From contig NC_083566.1 in NCBI RefSeq assembly GCF_019925205.1, positions 8,990,001 through 9,054,000 of the forward strand: a stretch of DNA of 64,000 bases, given 5' to 3'. The notes below the pieces were generated by a model. That model searched no databases. It worked only from the letters and a program-made list of their open reading frames with translations, and was not told the DNA's origin. This DNA comes from Metopolophium dirhodum (lineage: Eukaryota; Arthropoda; Insecta; Hemiptera; Aphididae). Within the stretch, counting starts at the first letter, position 1; every line of letters starts with the position of its first letter. Of this stretch, positions 48,901 through 61,960 are shown one piece after another. The position numbers and the translations under genes are program-made.

Positions 48901-51900
48901 TATTTTATAAACAGTGAACGATAGAAATATAGAATCAATTATAAAAACAAATATATTAATCCTTGAATTCTGTTATATAGATAATGTGCCTATGTCATAC
49001 ATCATACATAATTCATATCGATTCATGTCTATCACTATTTTTGTTAGGTAATTTTAAATCAAGTATAAAACAAAAAAATATTACGGGAAAGTGATTTGAA
49101 AATTATCCAAATTTGGTTATACATTAGCGTTATAGATTAAACATATTTCAAATACGAACTCACGAACTTGCATATTATAATAACAGTCCTGATTTTCACT
49201 AATCTGCAATATTGTCTATTTTCGATACTCCACAATTGTCAATTAGCGATTTCCTATTGTTAATAATTGTTGGTAAATATTGACAGAATATGGTATCATA
49301 AAGTACTAGCTACCTAAACTATAGTACGTTTAGCATTACAAATTGATTATTATCACGAACAACGCGCAAATATGCCTAATGTGCACAATATCTTATTGGC
49401 CAATCAAACTTGAACAGTCAATCAAATGATGAAATGTTCATATTAAAACAATAAATTATAACATCAACACACTGTAAGCATTGTTGATTACAAAATCGCA
49501 TGGTAACAATCAGTAACAATACCTGCGTGAAGAATAAGTAGTTAGTAGATCATTCTCATCCACCGACCATCCGCCATCCTTGAAATTTCTAGCTAACCTA
49601 AACCATATCAATCTAGGTAGTTTGTTTCCACTATTAGATGACATTTTGTTTTTCTCACGCTCCTGCAAGTATTGAAACACAATTTCATCATGTTTATATA
49701 TTATTGTTGGAAAATATGTCTACCATCTATAATTCTTTCAGCGGCACAGCACATAAGTACATGAATTTATTTTATTTTTTTATGTTCCTTTAGCATAACA
49801 TTATGTTGAGACGATGAAATAATATTAATGAAGATATTCGTTGAACTCAACGTTGGTATATAGGTACTTTCGTATAAGATGCAGAAAAAATACTTAACGA
49901 TAAAAAAAATTGTTGGGTTAACCCTAATTCTCCATACAAATGAGCCGTCGTCATAAAAAAGCAAAGCAGTGCTCGAGACGCGCAAACTCCAAATTCTATA
50001 CCTATCTATATAATATAATAATAGGTGCATGTAATATAGGCAAGATTATAGTGCACAATTTATATCATATATCCTTGATGTTCTTTTTACTTAGTCCGTA
50101 AAACGATTTAGATTTTGAACCTGATGTAATTGCCTCTAGCTGGAGTTTCAGAGATGGAAATCCACTTAAATATAGAGCTTTGTAAAAGAAATTCATATTT
50201 CGTGAAACATGTTAAATTATAAAATAATTACATTTCTTTTTTCACTTTAGACGCACGCAAGAGACTACATGACAAAATAAAATAACGTGATTTAACTTAA
50301 TGCTGGGTTTCAAAATATTGTTCAAAAAAATATAGCTTTTACATTTAAAAATAACAATCTTTTTTGCCATACTGACATAATTTATTATTGTAATATTATG
50401 TAATTTACACATTATATACAAATATAAATCTAATATTGAATTGAATTTTATTGGTTTTTAAGCTAATTTTTATAAACTAAATATTGTGAAGCATTTATGT
50501 AATTGTTATATAGGTACTCATATATTATAATGAATATTTGAAATGTTATTTTGTTTTTTTTTATAACCTAATATTTATAGTTTAACTCATAACAAATAAA
50601 TCAAAGATATAATACAGATATATCATGTAGTAATTAATAATACGATAGCAAGTGATAATACTAGTGGGCCTTGCTCTCAGAACATTTCTGGGCACGTCAT
50701 CAAAACAATACTATTTTTACGTGTTGAATATATTTAATTAAATTTTTGCTTATTTAATATTCTTGAAAATTATTCTACTTGACTGATCACAACTAAAATT
50801 ACAATAACGGACCTTTGCATTCGACCGGTTTGTTTAATCAAATACCTTATAACTTATGAATGTATAATGAAGGATAAGGGAGGATAAATTTGAATAACAA
50901 TAAAGTTTTATGTTTTCATTTTATAAATTTCGATTTTTAATTAATTTTCAATTTTGAAACCACATGAAAATAATTTGAATTTTAAATTCCATGGTAAGTT
51001 TATGCTTAATTAATTTTGTTTTCGTCTACAACGCACTAATTTCTATGATTCTATTCACTGCACACGTTTGCGATTCGAAGCTAAATGTAGGTAAATTTGT
51101 AGCGTTACCTTAAAAGCATATGCTAGATACCAATAACTATGATAATTATTTTCAAAGACTAAGTATACATAAACTTTTTGTCCATCATATGTTTAAGTGC
51201 CTGTCGTATGTTTAGACACATTTATTAAAAAAAAAAATCATCATAATAATTATCAGCGGTGATAATTCGTCACACAACATAATATATTAATGTATTATAT
51301 TGTCCTTATAATTTATGTCTTCAGTCTTGTTCTAAAAAAATAAACGTTTGTGTATTGTTTTCCTATAAACCTACCTACGTATTAAATATTTAATTTATAA
51401 ATATTTTATATTATAAAATGTAAGTTTTTTTATTCGACTGAAAGACTTATTCATGAATCATACTATGGTATACTATCAACCATGCTTTGGGAACCATTGC
51501 AATCATTTCGGTATAATAACGATGTTTATATTTTTAAATTGCAATTAAAATTGTACAAAAGTAATGAAAAAAACCTAGTTGTAATATTAAATTAAAAATG
51601 TAAGCTTACGTTTTGATCAAAAACGTTTGTTCATGTATGGCACGTTGTAACTTGCAACTGCAGAATAGCTTAAGCCATTAAAAGCAAACAAACATTATAT
51701 AATATTACACGTTTTGTAAAGAAAATGACAAAGTCGTTTTAATAATCGGGTTTGTGTCCTTTGACTCTTTCGACGTGCTGTTATTTTATTAGTGCCATTC
51801 CCCCTCCACTTCACCACCACGTCATTAAAGAAAACGTTAAAATATAAAAATAACAGGCACCTTATAAAAATATAGCATTATATTATAATACCGTATTTAG

Positions 51901-52672
51901 GGTCGAAGCTTATCATTTTCGACGACGGTGATAGTTTACCCGGCAGGAGAAAAATTACAACGAAGTTGGTATACGTTGTTCGGACATTTAAAAATTGAAA
52001 CTTGAAAACATCAGCAAATATTACAATAACAATAAACATCCTATATAGGGGGGTAAAATTAAATAACAATAATAACAACAACAACAATGATAATCACAAT
52101 ACAAACAATAATAGCGCTATAAAATCCAATATAATATCAAAAATGGCTCGTAGAACGTTTCATTATTATTGTGTGTTCAGAATTTTCCGATGATTGCTCC
52201 GCAAATAATGAATAATAATATTATATGGATCTGAGCTGCCACTTAAATGAATAACCGAAAGAGTGGTCGTGGGAATCGGTTCAGCACGAAAGGAGTTTTA
52301 CCGAAATAAGTTAAAATATCGGCATTAGTACCTATAGTCGGGGAATCATTGTGAACAACAATAACTTGGTCGTTTGGTTTTTCGTCGCACGTGGAATATA
52401 ATACAATTAATTATTTGAATTATTCGTGTGTACAATAAATGTTTATTCAAAATCTACTATACTGGAATACGCCGTAGTGGTAAATCAAGTTTTCCCATCT
52501 CGTAAAGTATTATAATAGTCGTCTATATCGACTGGTAAAATATCAAGAATCCTTATAAAAGTCTTAAGAAAGTTCGAAAATGATTCTGTCATTTAAATTA
52601 ATTTATAAGTAGTATTGATGTGTATTTATAATAACTAGTGAATAAAAGTAATACTGAAGGTGCCAATTTAAT
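45903..52672. other. AT-rich intronic DNA, no gene seen
   Basis: No splice-flanked exon, RNA gene or transposon ends were recognised. The segment 48040-48330 is slightly GC-richer. AAC/AAT-type simple sequence near 52060-52110 produces a fortuitous Asn-rich frame. Confidence 0.5.
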
Positions 52673-53000
52673 GCTATTTTATTTTATTTTTATTTTTTTT
52701 TTTTTTTATTGGGTAACCCGCGGCAACATAGGCCATTGGGTGTGGGGGAGGGCACTGTAGGTTTTTAAATTGAGTAGTTTGGTACACGTGTGTGTTTTTG
52801 GCAGAATTTCTAATGGGGCACCCGTAGGTTTCTGCCGTGCCCCGGGTGGTGGGATGGCGGCACTTGTTCTCCGGACACCGTGACTTACCCGAAGAAAAAT
52901 GCCGCCCGCGGCCAAGGTATCGAATTCGGGTCGGCTGCGTCGCAGCCGACGCCTTAGTCCGCTCGGCCACTCCGTCCCCCCGCATTTTGATTTATATTTT
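52673..53000 (-). repeat. Full-length class II tRNA-derived SINE with perfect anticodon-arm hairpin
   Basis: The element (about 52690-52981) on the minus strand has A box TGGCCGAGCGG (about 52960-52970) and B box GAATTCGATACC, followed by the family's body, tail and A-rich end. At 52930-52950 the DNA is a perfect inverted repeat, GTCGGCTGCG, one T, CGCAGCCGAC, in the position of the anticodon arm, so a normal seven-base anticodon loop is absent. Flanks GCTATTTTATTTTATTTT and GCATTTTGATTTATATTTT look like an imperfect target duplication. The open frames across it are fortuitous. Confidence 0.9.
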
Positions 53001-53235
53001 TACAATAGTGACATTGTTTCTAACAATTCTGTATCACAATATAATTTTATTAAAAATATTTCTGTTGAATTTCTTAGTAAATAAATCATATCATGGCTTT
53101 TTAAATTCTAGCTATTGTATGGTTTCACAAAAATTGTTGTTTGTGTTATATAATATATAATAATATCGTATTCAATTTTATAATGTAAAAATAATAACAA
53201 TAAAGATATAGTTATAATATCATGATTCATCGTCC
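53001..53235. other. AT-rich DNA between two SINE insertions
   Basis: No feature is seen. Confidence 0.6.
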
Positions 53236-53319
53236 TGTCTAGTATTTATTTATTTTTTTTTTTATTGATCTTTAAAAAACAACTCGGCAGCATAGGCCAT
53301 TAGTTAGTGTCTAGTATTT
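53236..53319 (-). repeat. 5'-truncated SINE insertion with perfect 12-bp duplication
   Basis: Between two exact copies of TGTCTAGTATTT (53236-53247 and 53308-53319) lie only the last 60 bases or so of the SINE family seen at 52.7 kb. They hold the AATGGCCTATG-like block and an A run, read on the minus strand. The head and body are missing, as expected when reverse transcription stops early. It is proof of insertion by target-primed reverse transcription, because the duplication is exact. Confidence 0.88.
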
Positions 53320-53584
53320 TATTGTTGTCCCTAAGAGGAGAAAGCGTTAGATGGGAAAATTAAAAACTCTTAGTACCACAGGAGATTTCATATCAGTAAG
53401 AAAAATATGTAGGTACTAGAGGTACATATTTAATTTACAGCTATGGGTACCAACTTGGACGACATGTATATGGAGTACATATGCGATATGCATACAGTAT
53501 ATGCCATACACTATTTGTAAATTAATTTTGAAAGTAATAATCGCAGTAGCTGCCTAAATCTGCCACGTTGATATTTTACAATGT

Positions 53585-53901
53585 TTGTTGCATCCACCAA
53601 CGCATTTCATGCATAAACGTCAACTAGATAACACCATAGTATTTCTAAAAACATTGCGCATAATGAAACAGTGTAATTTCAGAACAACAGAAAACCATTG
53701 CAGTCGGATCCGCGTCGATCGGGCGCGCGAGTGTACGCTGTCGATATCGTACGGTTTATGCGACAATACTTTTGTCATCGACCAATAGCTTTGAGAAAAG
53801 TTATTATGCGAGCAGATCAGTCTCATGGTATATACATGTACCATGATAGCGGTATACGCCGTATAGCCAGATTACACGCTGGTAGAGTCGAAAGATATTA
53901 A
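53585..53901. other. CpG-rich block open in several frames
   Basis: The core at 53698-53770 is rich in CG dinucleotides (GGATCCGCGTCGATCGGGCG) and open in two + frames and one minus frame. No translation resembles a known domain. A CT-rich tract follows directly at 53904. A promoter-like or enhancer-like block is possible, but there is no specific support. Confidence 0.25.
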
Positions 53902-53903
53902 GC

Positions 53904-53970
53904 TTTTTTCTCTCTCTCTCTCTCTCCTTCTCTCTCTTTCTCCTTCTCTTTCTCTCCCTTTCTCTCTTAC
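53904..53970 (+). repeat. CT-rich microsatellite, interrupted
   Basis: TCTC repeats interspersed with CCTT and TTTC; they encode a fortuitous Arg/Glu-rich frame on the minus strand. Confidence 0.95.
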
Positions 53971-56900
53971 TCCTTATATACCACCATGCAGTTTTCTTTA
54001 AGCGGCTTATGGTTATTGATGACTCGTGAACCCGGAAAGAAGTTAAGAAGCACTTTGCCGTAATATTATCCACAATGCGAGAATTTATGTCAGGGACAGA
54101 TATGCAGCACACCGCGTTTTAATATTATAATAACTATATAATATTTTATAAGTGTTTAATTTTAAAATCCCACCGAAATCAAAATAACATGTGCCATTTG
54201 ATTAGTTTACAGTAATACTTACTTGATACCAACGTACACACGATATTATAATTTATAAACTTCAATATCATATTGATTTTGTTGAGTAGATAAATAGATC
54301 CATTTATTTTGAGATCTTAATTACTTAGTAGTTTTAGCAAAAATTATTTGTTATGTACAATTTTAATATTTTAATATGTTGTCTTAGAATGCTAAAATAT
54401 TAAACATCTAATGTGTCCAACTATACATACTCATTTTACTTACAGGCCATCTCCACAATTCACATCTGGTCTACTATATACCAGAGCTCCAGAGCGGTTA
54501 CTTACTTTTCCACTTTATTAAAGTTTTCATTTCTTAACGAAAATACAAAAGTTCCGAATTAGAATACTGATGATATACATATTTTTATATTTGCGAAAAT
54601 TACATTCACTTATTAAATCAGACAAAATATAAGAAACAAAAACTATTGGTACCTAAGTAGGTATGAGTAGGTAGTACAAATACAACTAAATTTTATTATT
54701 TTTAATATCACTTAGGTACCGAGTTAATATAAACTACGAATTACCTATACTTATACATATTTTATTAGAGTGCGTCATTGTAATTTTGTTTTGTTATTAT
54801 TTTTCGTATGTAACTGTTTTTAAAGTATATAAATAACGCAATAAATATATTTAATATTTATTTTAGCTGGAATCACTGAAATAAAAATATAACGAATACT
54901 TTGGCAAAATTATTATTTCAATCATTCAATTGTTGACGGTTCAATCATGTTGTATAGTATCATTTTTGATACGCAAGCAAGTTTTTAAATAGAAGATAGA
55001 ATCTTTAACATTACAGTCCACGTGGTTTTATGTTTACATAGAAAATATTCCGTTAACATACACTTGTCATTAACAGAATTGCGTTGTTAATGGTAAAAAA
55101 AAAATATTCAAACTTCAAAATATAAAATTATACACAAATAATCACTCAGAATGTTTAGTTTCAAAACTAATTTTTTTGTTATTATTTAAACTGAAAATCA
55201 TCACACTGTTATATGCTCCGTTGCAGTTTGGAAGGCTTTTGGAATAAAGCGTTTTAAAGTATTATTTACTTACTTATTTATTCGTTTAATATTAGGTACA
55301 TAATATACCTAATTTTTCCTGTTTGCCATAAAAAAATTGATAACACTTAGTATATTAGACCAAATCAAAGTTGTACACAAATAATATTAATTCACAAGAA
55401 CTACAATAATATTGCTTTCAAAACAAAATTTGTTTCTTTTTTTAACAAATATTAAATATACTAATTGTTAATACGACCGAAAATAATACGTTGTTTATTA
55501 TTCAAAAGTTCGATATAATAATTTTGAAAAAAAACTTCTTCTAACTGGTTAAACAATTTGATTAGGCTATGATGTTATGAAAAGATATATATATATATAT
55601 TATAATATATGTTATCATAATTATTTATACGTGCCTCCATAGACCTAATACTCTGAGTGTAAGGTCTATGGTGCCTAGATTATTTGGTAATCATATTATT
55701 TATGATGATACGTTCCAGAAATAATTATAAAGTTTATTTTTGTTATTCTTAAAAATAAAATAAAATAAATAACCACATAATATTATAACGAATAGTCACA
55801 AAACAAAACACAAATACATTATTCAGTGTTCATAGTGGATCAGTGATGATATAAAAACAAGAGTAAATACTTATGTCAATACGATATTATTATGTAACTG
55901 TAATTCTAATTATATAATTCGAACATTTCCATGTGTAATATATGGTAATTTACACTTAGATTTTTTAACTTTTCGGTAGTAACATGTGATGAAGTAAATT
56001 TGAATTTGCCATTATGTTAGAATAATAATTGTTATCAGCGCGTTTGACATCCATGACAAATAGTGGAAACCAAAGTTTGATCGAATGATAAACGATGTTG
56101 GACACTCGTGTAACTATAAATATTTCCAAGTTCGGTAAGAGCTAACCTAATTGAGCCATGAATAGTGTATTGGAGTAAGTTTTGTAAAACTACTTTCAGG
56201 ATCTTGTATTACGTGATAGAAACTGCTAAATACCATACTACTTATATTATTCAAAGAGCTTAGTAAATTTTCGTCAAAAGTTATTTAACCACTTATTCAA
56301 AAGGTGTTTATCATCAGGTTCATCATTATTATTGGCAAATGACAGTAGCTTAGCAATATTGATAAATTATCCGTAATTTGTTTGATCTGATATGTTCTCG
56401 TTATTTATTGATTTGAATCGATGTATCTGAAAACTTTATCTTCACTGCAAAATAAGCAGTCGATAAGTCTGTCTGTGTGAGTTGTAAAGATAAAGTATAG
56501 TTGTATAGTTTTATAAATGATAAAGGATTTTGATATTTTCTAATTTATAGCGGATTCGAACTGTTAGATAAGTCCCGTTTTTTTTTTTATCAGACAATAC
56601 TTTACTACACAAATAAATCTATTGTCAGCTTGAATCGAAGACACAGTTTTTTTTTTTTTTATAAAACTGAACATTGCAATAACAATATACCTCAAAGCTT
56701 TAATGTGAATATACTATATAGTAATACACCTGTATAGCTTACTAATCGGTAATCACAATATTTAAAAATGTTGTTTAACGTACGTGCGATAGCGGGAAAT
56801 CGTCAAATTTTAATTTTAAAATAGATAATAAGGCATTTAATAAGGCATATATAATATATAAAACGACATGAAGCGATACCTAATACACGCATAATACTAT

Positions 56901-58417
56901 TATACGTGCGAAACAATTGTTGAAGTTCGTTGAAAACAATGCAACGAGTCACAGGAGAAAATTAAAAGCATATAATATATATATATATGGCAGTTTGTTA
57001 GCCTGCGGGTGGCACCGATTGTTATATCAAAACCGGAGCTAGCAGTCCCCGAGGACTTGTGTGGAAAATTTCAAAACTGGCAAGTACACACGTAGGTACC
57101 GTAATAATATTCAAAATACTGCGATTTGGAAAAGAACATTTTTAAAACATCCTATTTTTTTGAAATTGCACATTAAAGATATAAGAAAAAGAAATTAACT
57201 CAGCTATAATCTCAAAGGCCCGTATCTCTATTTCATTACCTAATAATAATAACAATAGAAGGAGTAATACAATTTATAAATGCAGTACGACGCATAAATA
57301 AATACAAATGCATATTATATAGTAATATAGTAATAATATAGTACCCACTACCCATATACGTTACACATACATATAATATGCCATAATATAGTATACTTAT
57401 ACACGTTTTCTCCGTCAACCTTATTGTTGACAAAACCCTCCGTTGGGGCTGGGATACAACAATAATACGTTTCATGAATTCATGATGTCCACATTACATT
57501 ATTATGTTGGAATAGTTGAAAATCTCGTTATTCCAGCAGCTTGATTTCGACCGAATAACGGCAACTATAGCGAGCAGGCAATAGCCGTGGAGTACAAAAG
57601 GAGATTGTTCCCGGACAATATGTGTTCCTCGTAGGTATATATATTATTATATCGGTGATGGAAGGACTGTGGTGGGTCGTCGATTCGGTGCAGCTATCCG
57701 AAGTATAACCGAAGGTCCCACATGAGAGGGACTATAAAAGTTTTCAAATATTCAAATGCCTACAAAATCAGGTGTGCGGATGCGTGGGTTTTCGACATAA
57801 TATGAAGATACAATGTATAGCAGGAATTTGAAAAAAATAATAATAGTGGTAATATCAAAAAATATCAATCCATTTAAATCGTGAAAGTATTTTATTTTTT
57901 ATCTTTCGTCGTCGTTTGGATCGAGGGAGAAAATTACAGTCATGTCATCATTATAACGTTATGGCATAATATTATAATAATCATAATAATAATATATTAT
58001 TTAGTTTGTCATGGTATGGCAGATGTATTTCAACCGCAATACAAGTTATGTGAAAGGTTCCTTTTTTTATTTGAACCCGTAGACTACATCAGTGGAGAAT
58101 TTAGATCAAATATAATAATGTAATTGGATGTAGCATCGGTAAATAACTACACTTTCTAGTATGTAGGTATTAGCTCAAATATATATAAGTACTAGGTAGT
58201 CATCAAATAATATCTTCTAACAATATATTTATAAATCTAAAAATAAATTTGATTTTTTTTCTTTATGTGATATTTTTTAATTAGAGTCTAAGCTTTAAAT
58301 AGTCATCATGAATAGGTTAATTTAAAATGTGTAAGGGCATTAAGGAAAGGTACGTGTTGATCTGTATCGCCAATGCAAGTGGACTGCATATTTAGTGATT
58401 ATTTGTTTATTTATTTA
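53971..58417. other. AT-rich intronic DNA, no gene seen
   Basis: No exon is supported. The segment 57535-57740 is GC-richer; on the + strand an acceptor-like TTATTCCAGCAG (57530-57541) precedes a short open stretch that includes EQAIAVEYKRRLFPDNMCSS, with no good donor. A TA tract lies at about 55587-55600. Confidence 0.45.
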
Positions 58418-58536
58418 ACATACATACAATATACATACATAATACATAATACATAATACATACACATTTCATACATACACACGTACGTACATACATAACA
58501 CGCATACACACATACTTACATACATACGTACGTAAG
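58418..58536 (-). repeat. (CATA)n-type tetranucleotide repeat, degenerate
   Basis: ACAT/CATA units mixed with ATACATA and CACA occupy about 120 bases. They give a fortuitous Cys/Val/Tyr-rich frame on the minus strand. Confidence 0.9.
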
Positions 58537-59371
58537 ACGTAACACGGTACACCTTTGGTTTTATGTATAAAATAGTAGGTACATAGATAGTTCAAGTTCA
58601 AGAATGATTTATGATTTTATTTATTTTTATTGTTATGGAATATAACACTACAAACCCTCGCAAATTGAAAGCTACGATATCGCGTTTTATTTCTGATAAT
58701 TTATTAACATCAAACGACTTTACTCTTAAGTCTTAACACGAAAATTCATCCAGAACTAAATAGTACAATTTTTATCCGATTAACTCGCATAATATTATTC
58801 CAAATAATTTATTCGTATTGATTTTTATGTGAAATTTCGTTACGGCGAGATTGTCTTTGATCGTGCGTTTATTATTTAAATAATATAATCGACTAAAAGT
58901 AGCTAGTGAATAACATTACTACGAACATCTATAGAATAGCAATGTACTTTTCTAGAAATATTTAAATCCTCTATTTGAATAACTATTTTGTCTGTTTTCA
59001 GAAAAATCAGAATTTTTATAGACGGTAATAATATACTATTTATCGCTGTGATACGTCCAATCGAAAATAGTTATAATGGAAAACCATGAATTAAACTACA
59101 TCACACGCCATAATAAAGCCATTTAAAGTATACGTTTGTTTGGATAGCAAAGCCAACTATGTCATTTGAAACAGTTTAATAATTTAATGAATAATGTTTA
59201 GGTAAACTTATTTTAATCACATGAAATACTATTTTTACTTTAGCACTAGGTTCATAATTCTCGGTAAACGGGAGGCGAATTACGTCGGGTTGGAGATGTT
59301 GTTTAAGACTGCTTAAGACTTGTTTTATGGGAATTTCGTTGTATACTTATTTTATTATATAATATATACAT
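58537..59371. other. AT-rich intronic DNA
   Basis: I see no gene, RNA or transposon signature. Confidence 0.55.
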
Positions 59372-59780
59372 AATATACAGGGTAGTCATCAAGTATGCTC
59401 ATCCTCCACTTTCTTGTATTTATTTTTTTAAATTATTAATAATACTTATAATATGTTATTGACTAGAAAGCTAATATTAAATATAATACATACATTATAT
59501 TATATACCTTAAGCATTTTAGAACCCATAATATTAGTGACCCATGATGCAAATTCTTTACAACATGCACCCGTGAATTGAAATAGTTCTCAAATCGTACA
59601 GGTTTTAACTTTAATTTGGTTGCTAAAACTAACAAAATATTTTACATTTTAACGTTTCACAAGAATGGTAAACGACTACGAGATGGGGTTTTTATTATTA
59701 TCCTATTTTTCATACAAATTTGCTGTAATTAAAATATATTTGATATTTTGTAAATATCAACGACACAATTAATTTACACC
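59372..59780 (+). repeat. Probable dispersed element with CAGGGT terminus
   Basis: It begins TACAGGGTAGTCATCAAGTA followed by TGCTCATCC. Farther in are TTTTAGAACCCATAATATTAG and AGGTTTTAACTTTAATTTGG, then TTGCTAAAACTAAC. I remember these blocks in this order from a repeat dispersed in aphid genomes, with a CAGGGT end next to TA. I cannot find the matching right end within the following 1.5 kb, so the right boundary is uncertain and the copy may be truncated. Confidence 0.45.
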
Positions 59781-61179
59781 GTGTCATAATATAATTTTTT
59801 GTAAAGAGTATTTTTTACTTTTTTTTAAAGCACTAAATAATATACATAATTATATTTACACGCAAACTTGTACCCTTTCCCATCGCTACCACTTTGGTTC
59901 CATTGTCTCAACGCAAGTACATTGTTGTCATTTTTCAAGCGCTTGGTGCCTGGATAATTATTATTGTTAGTATACAAACTCTTAGCTTTGTCGTTCATTT
60001 TAAGAATTTAAATATTTTGAATAACGTATAGGAAGCAAAGGTGAGTGGATGTGACACTAAAAAAAATATATATATATAACATATAGAAAAAGCCACCTAC
60101 ACAGAAAGTTTAAAGCCCATTATTTTAAAAATATACACATCAATTTGTAAAACTCTAAATTATTGTATACAATCGATATTGATTTGAGTTATCAATTAAT
60201 CTAATGTTGCTAATTTTTAAAATAATAAACCATGTATCTATAGTTGTTTTTTTTATAGGTATACAAAATGTAAATGTTACTATAATAAATAAAAATACAT
60301 AATATATTATTAATAATATGCAAGTAATTTTCTAGAATAAAATCATAACTTAAAAAATTGTTCAGCATTTGAGCAATCGTAAATATTGTAAATTGTTACA
60401 TAAACTATTATATAATAAAATACAACTATTAAATATTTTTATTTAATATGAACTAATTTGTGATGGTAAAATAAAATGTAATAAATAATGTAATAAAAAA
60501 CATCGGTACGGCGTATAGTGTATGCAAAATTGATACATAACTGTGAAGAAGTAATTTTTTTGTGTATAACCAATTATTATTATTTTTTGTACGCTTTCGT
60601 TTTAGACGGTTCAATTTTATAATTTTAATATCTTAAATTAAAATTTTTTTTTTTTTAATAATTTAACTAATGTAAATTAACAATTTATAAATATGCAGTT
60701 TCTCATTAAACATGAAGTTATAAAAAATGAGATAATTATTTCAGCCATGATATACCTATTATTCCTTGCAATATTATAATAATTTATATGCAATATACCC
60801 ATGAATACAAACAAAAAGTCGTACAAATCCAACAAATAGTTCTGTTTTATTAATAGTTTTTATACGAGTATAACAAGAATATTAAGTGCAATTGAATAAA
60901 AAAAAAACCCCGCGATAAACATTGAATTATATTAGCGTAATCGCATTTGAAAATCCGTTATTGTGTATACGACGTTGTTTTAAAACCAAATTACAATCGG
61001 CGAGCTTTTTTTTATATTAATTGAACAAAAAATAAAATTAAAAATACTATGCTTTCAGTGTAATTCGACGGGAGCTAGAACTAAATATTGACAAGCTCGA
61101 CCCTGATGCAAACGTGTAATCGCATAAAATAATATAAGACGAAAGTGCATTTCGGTCTAACGTGTATAAATACTACGCA
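59781..61179. other. AT-rich intronic DNA
   Basis: No gene or complete transposon is recognised. Confidence 0.55.
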
Positions 61180-61301
61180 AACACACACATGCGCGTGTGC
61201 GTTGAAGCATGATATGATTTATTGTGACGTGTGACTGTACAACTGGCGTGACCCTCCATAGAACAGAATATAATATATATATATCATCATTTATATACAC
61301 A

Positions 61302-61302
<1 letters not shown>

Positions 61303-61363
<61 letters not shown>
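61303..61363 (+). repeat. (CA)n microsatellite, about 30 units
   Basis: Sixty-one bases of uninterrupted CA. Confidence 0.97.
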
Positions 61364-61365
<2 letters not shown>

Positions 61366-61540
61366 ACACACGCGTATACGTCTATATTTAGGTCATCGTA
61401 CCATGTCAGCGATCCATAACCACCACGTGTCTGTAGATGTACTTGTGCAGTATATCTGCCATCGAAAATTTAAACTATTTCACACTACGTCGGTTTGTGA
61501 TACAATAAACATATGGATACGAGCGCCACACTCGGCTGCA

Positions 61541-61592
61541 GTGTGTGTGTGTGTCTGTGTGTGTGTGTGTGTGTGGGTGTGTGGGTGTGTGT
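61541..61592 (+). repeat. (GT)n microsatellite with GGGT interruptions
   Basis: About 50 bases of GT with one CT and two GGGT interruptions, about 180 bp beyond the CA tract and complementary to it. Confidence 0.95.
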
Positions 61593-61720
61593 ATGAGCCT
61601 TCATTGGCGGACGACCGCTTAGGCGAAACATTAATGTGCGAACTCGATCAAGATCAACGACGTGTTTGTATTAGCGCAGTGACAGGCGAAACGAGCAAAA
61701 CTCCGATAGAGTTCTGACGG

Positions 61721-61757
61721 TATATATATATATATATATAAAATATATAATATATAA
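61721..61757. repeat. (TA)n tract
   Basis: Twenty bases of perfect TA followed by imperfect AT-rich repeat. Confidence 0.9.
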
Positions 61758-61960
61758 CAGGCACGGCGCACTGCGTAATTTTACAGACGTCGCGTGTGTG
61801 GTGTACTGGTGTAGTGTGCGTATAATACGTGCTATGCAGGGGCGGATAACCTATCTATTATGTGATTATACTTTTCAGCTTTCGGATATAAGTTCGTATT
61901 ATTTCGACTCGATCGCGTACGCTAGCCTAGCTTGTTCAAAACGGAATTACAACTACTTCT

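Larger units (their letters stand above)
61180..61960. other. GC- and CpG-richer block with three microsatellites
   Basis: This block contrasts with its flanks. It carries long CA, GT and TA tracts and several CG-rich words (CGTCGCGTGTGTGG at about 61790, GACTCGATCGCGTACGC at about 61907). A 104-codon + frame at 61403-61717 runs through the GT tract and shows no domain. It could be a promoter or enhancer region; nothing specific supports this. Confidence 0.3.

Noticed and set aside
52921..52980. Functional tRNA gene
   Set aside because: Boxes A and B are good, but there is no anticodon loop, no acceptor stem pairing and the sequence continues into a SINE body.
52674..53160. Several open frames of 60-107 codons on both strands
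   Set aside because: They all cross the SINE and its A-rich tail. GC content of the SINE explains the lack of stops.
53804..54112. 102-codon Arg/Glu-rich minus frame
   Set aside because: The charged stretch is the CT microsatellite read on the other strand.
57530..57640. Possible short exon of the receptor or a nested gene
   Set aside because: An acceptor-like sequence precedes an open stretch of about 29 codons, but no good donor follows and the peptide does not match the expected receptor segment.
61157..61717. Frames with long Cys-Val repeats
   Set aside because: They are translations of CA and GT microsatellites.
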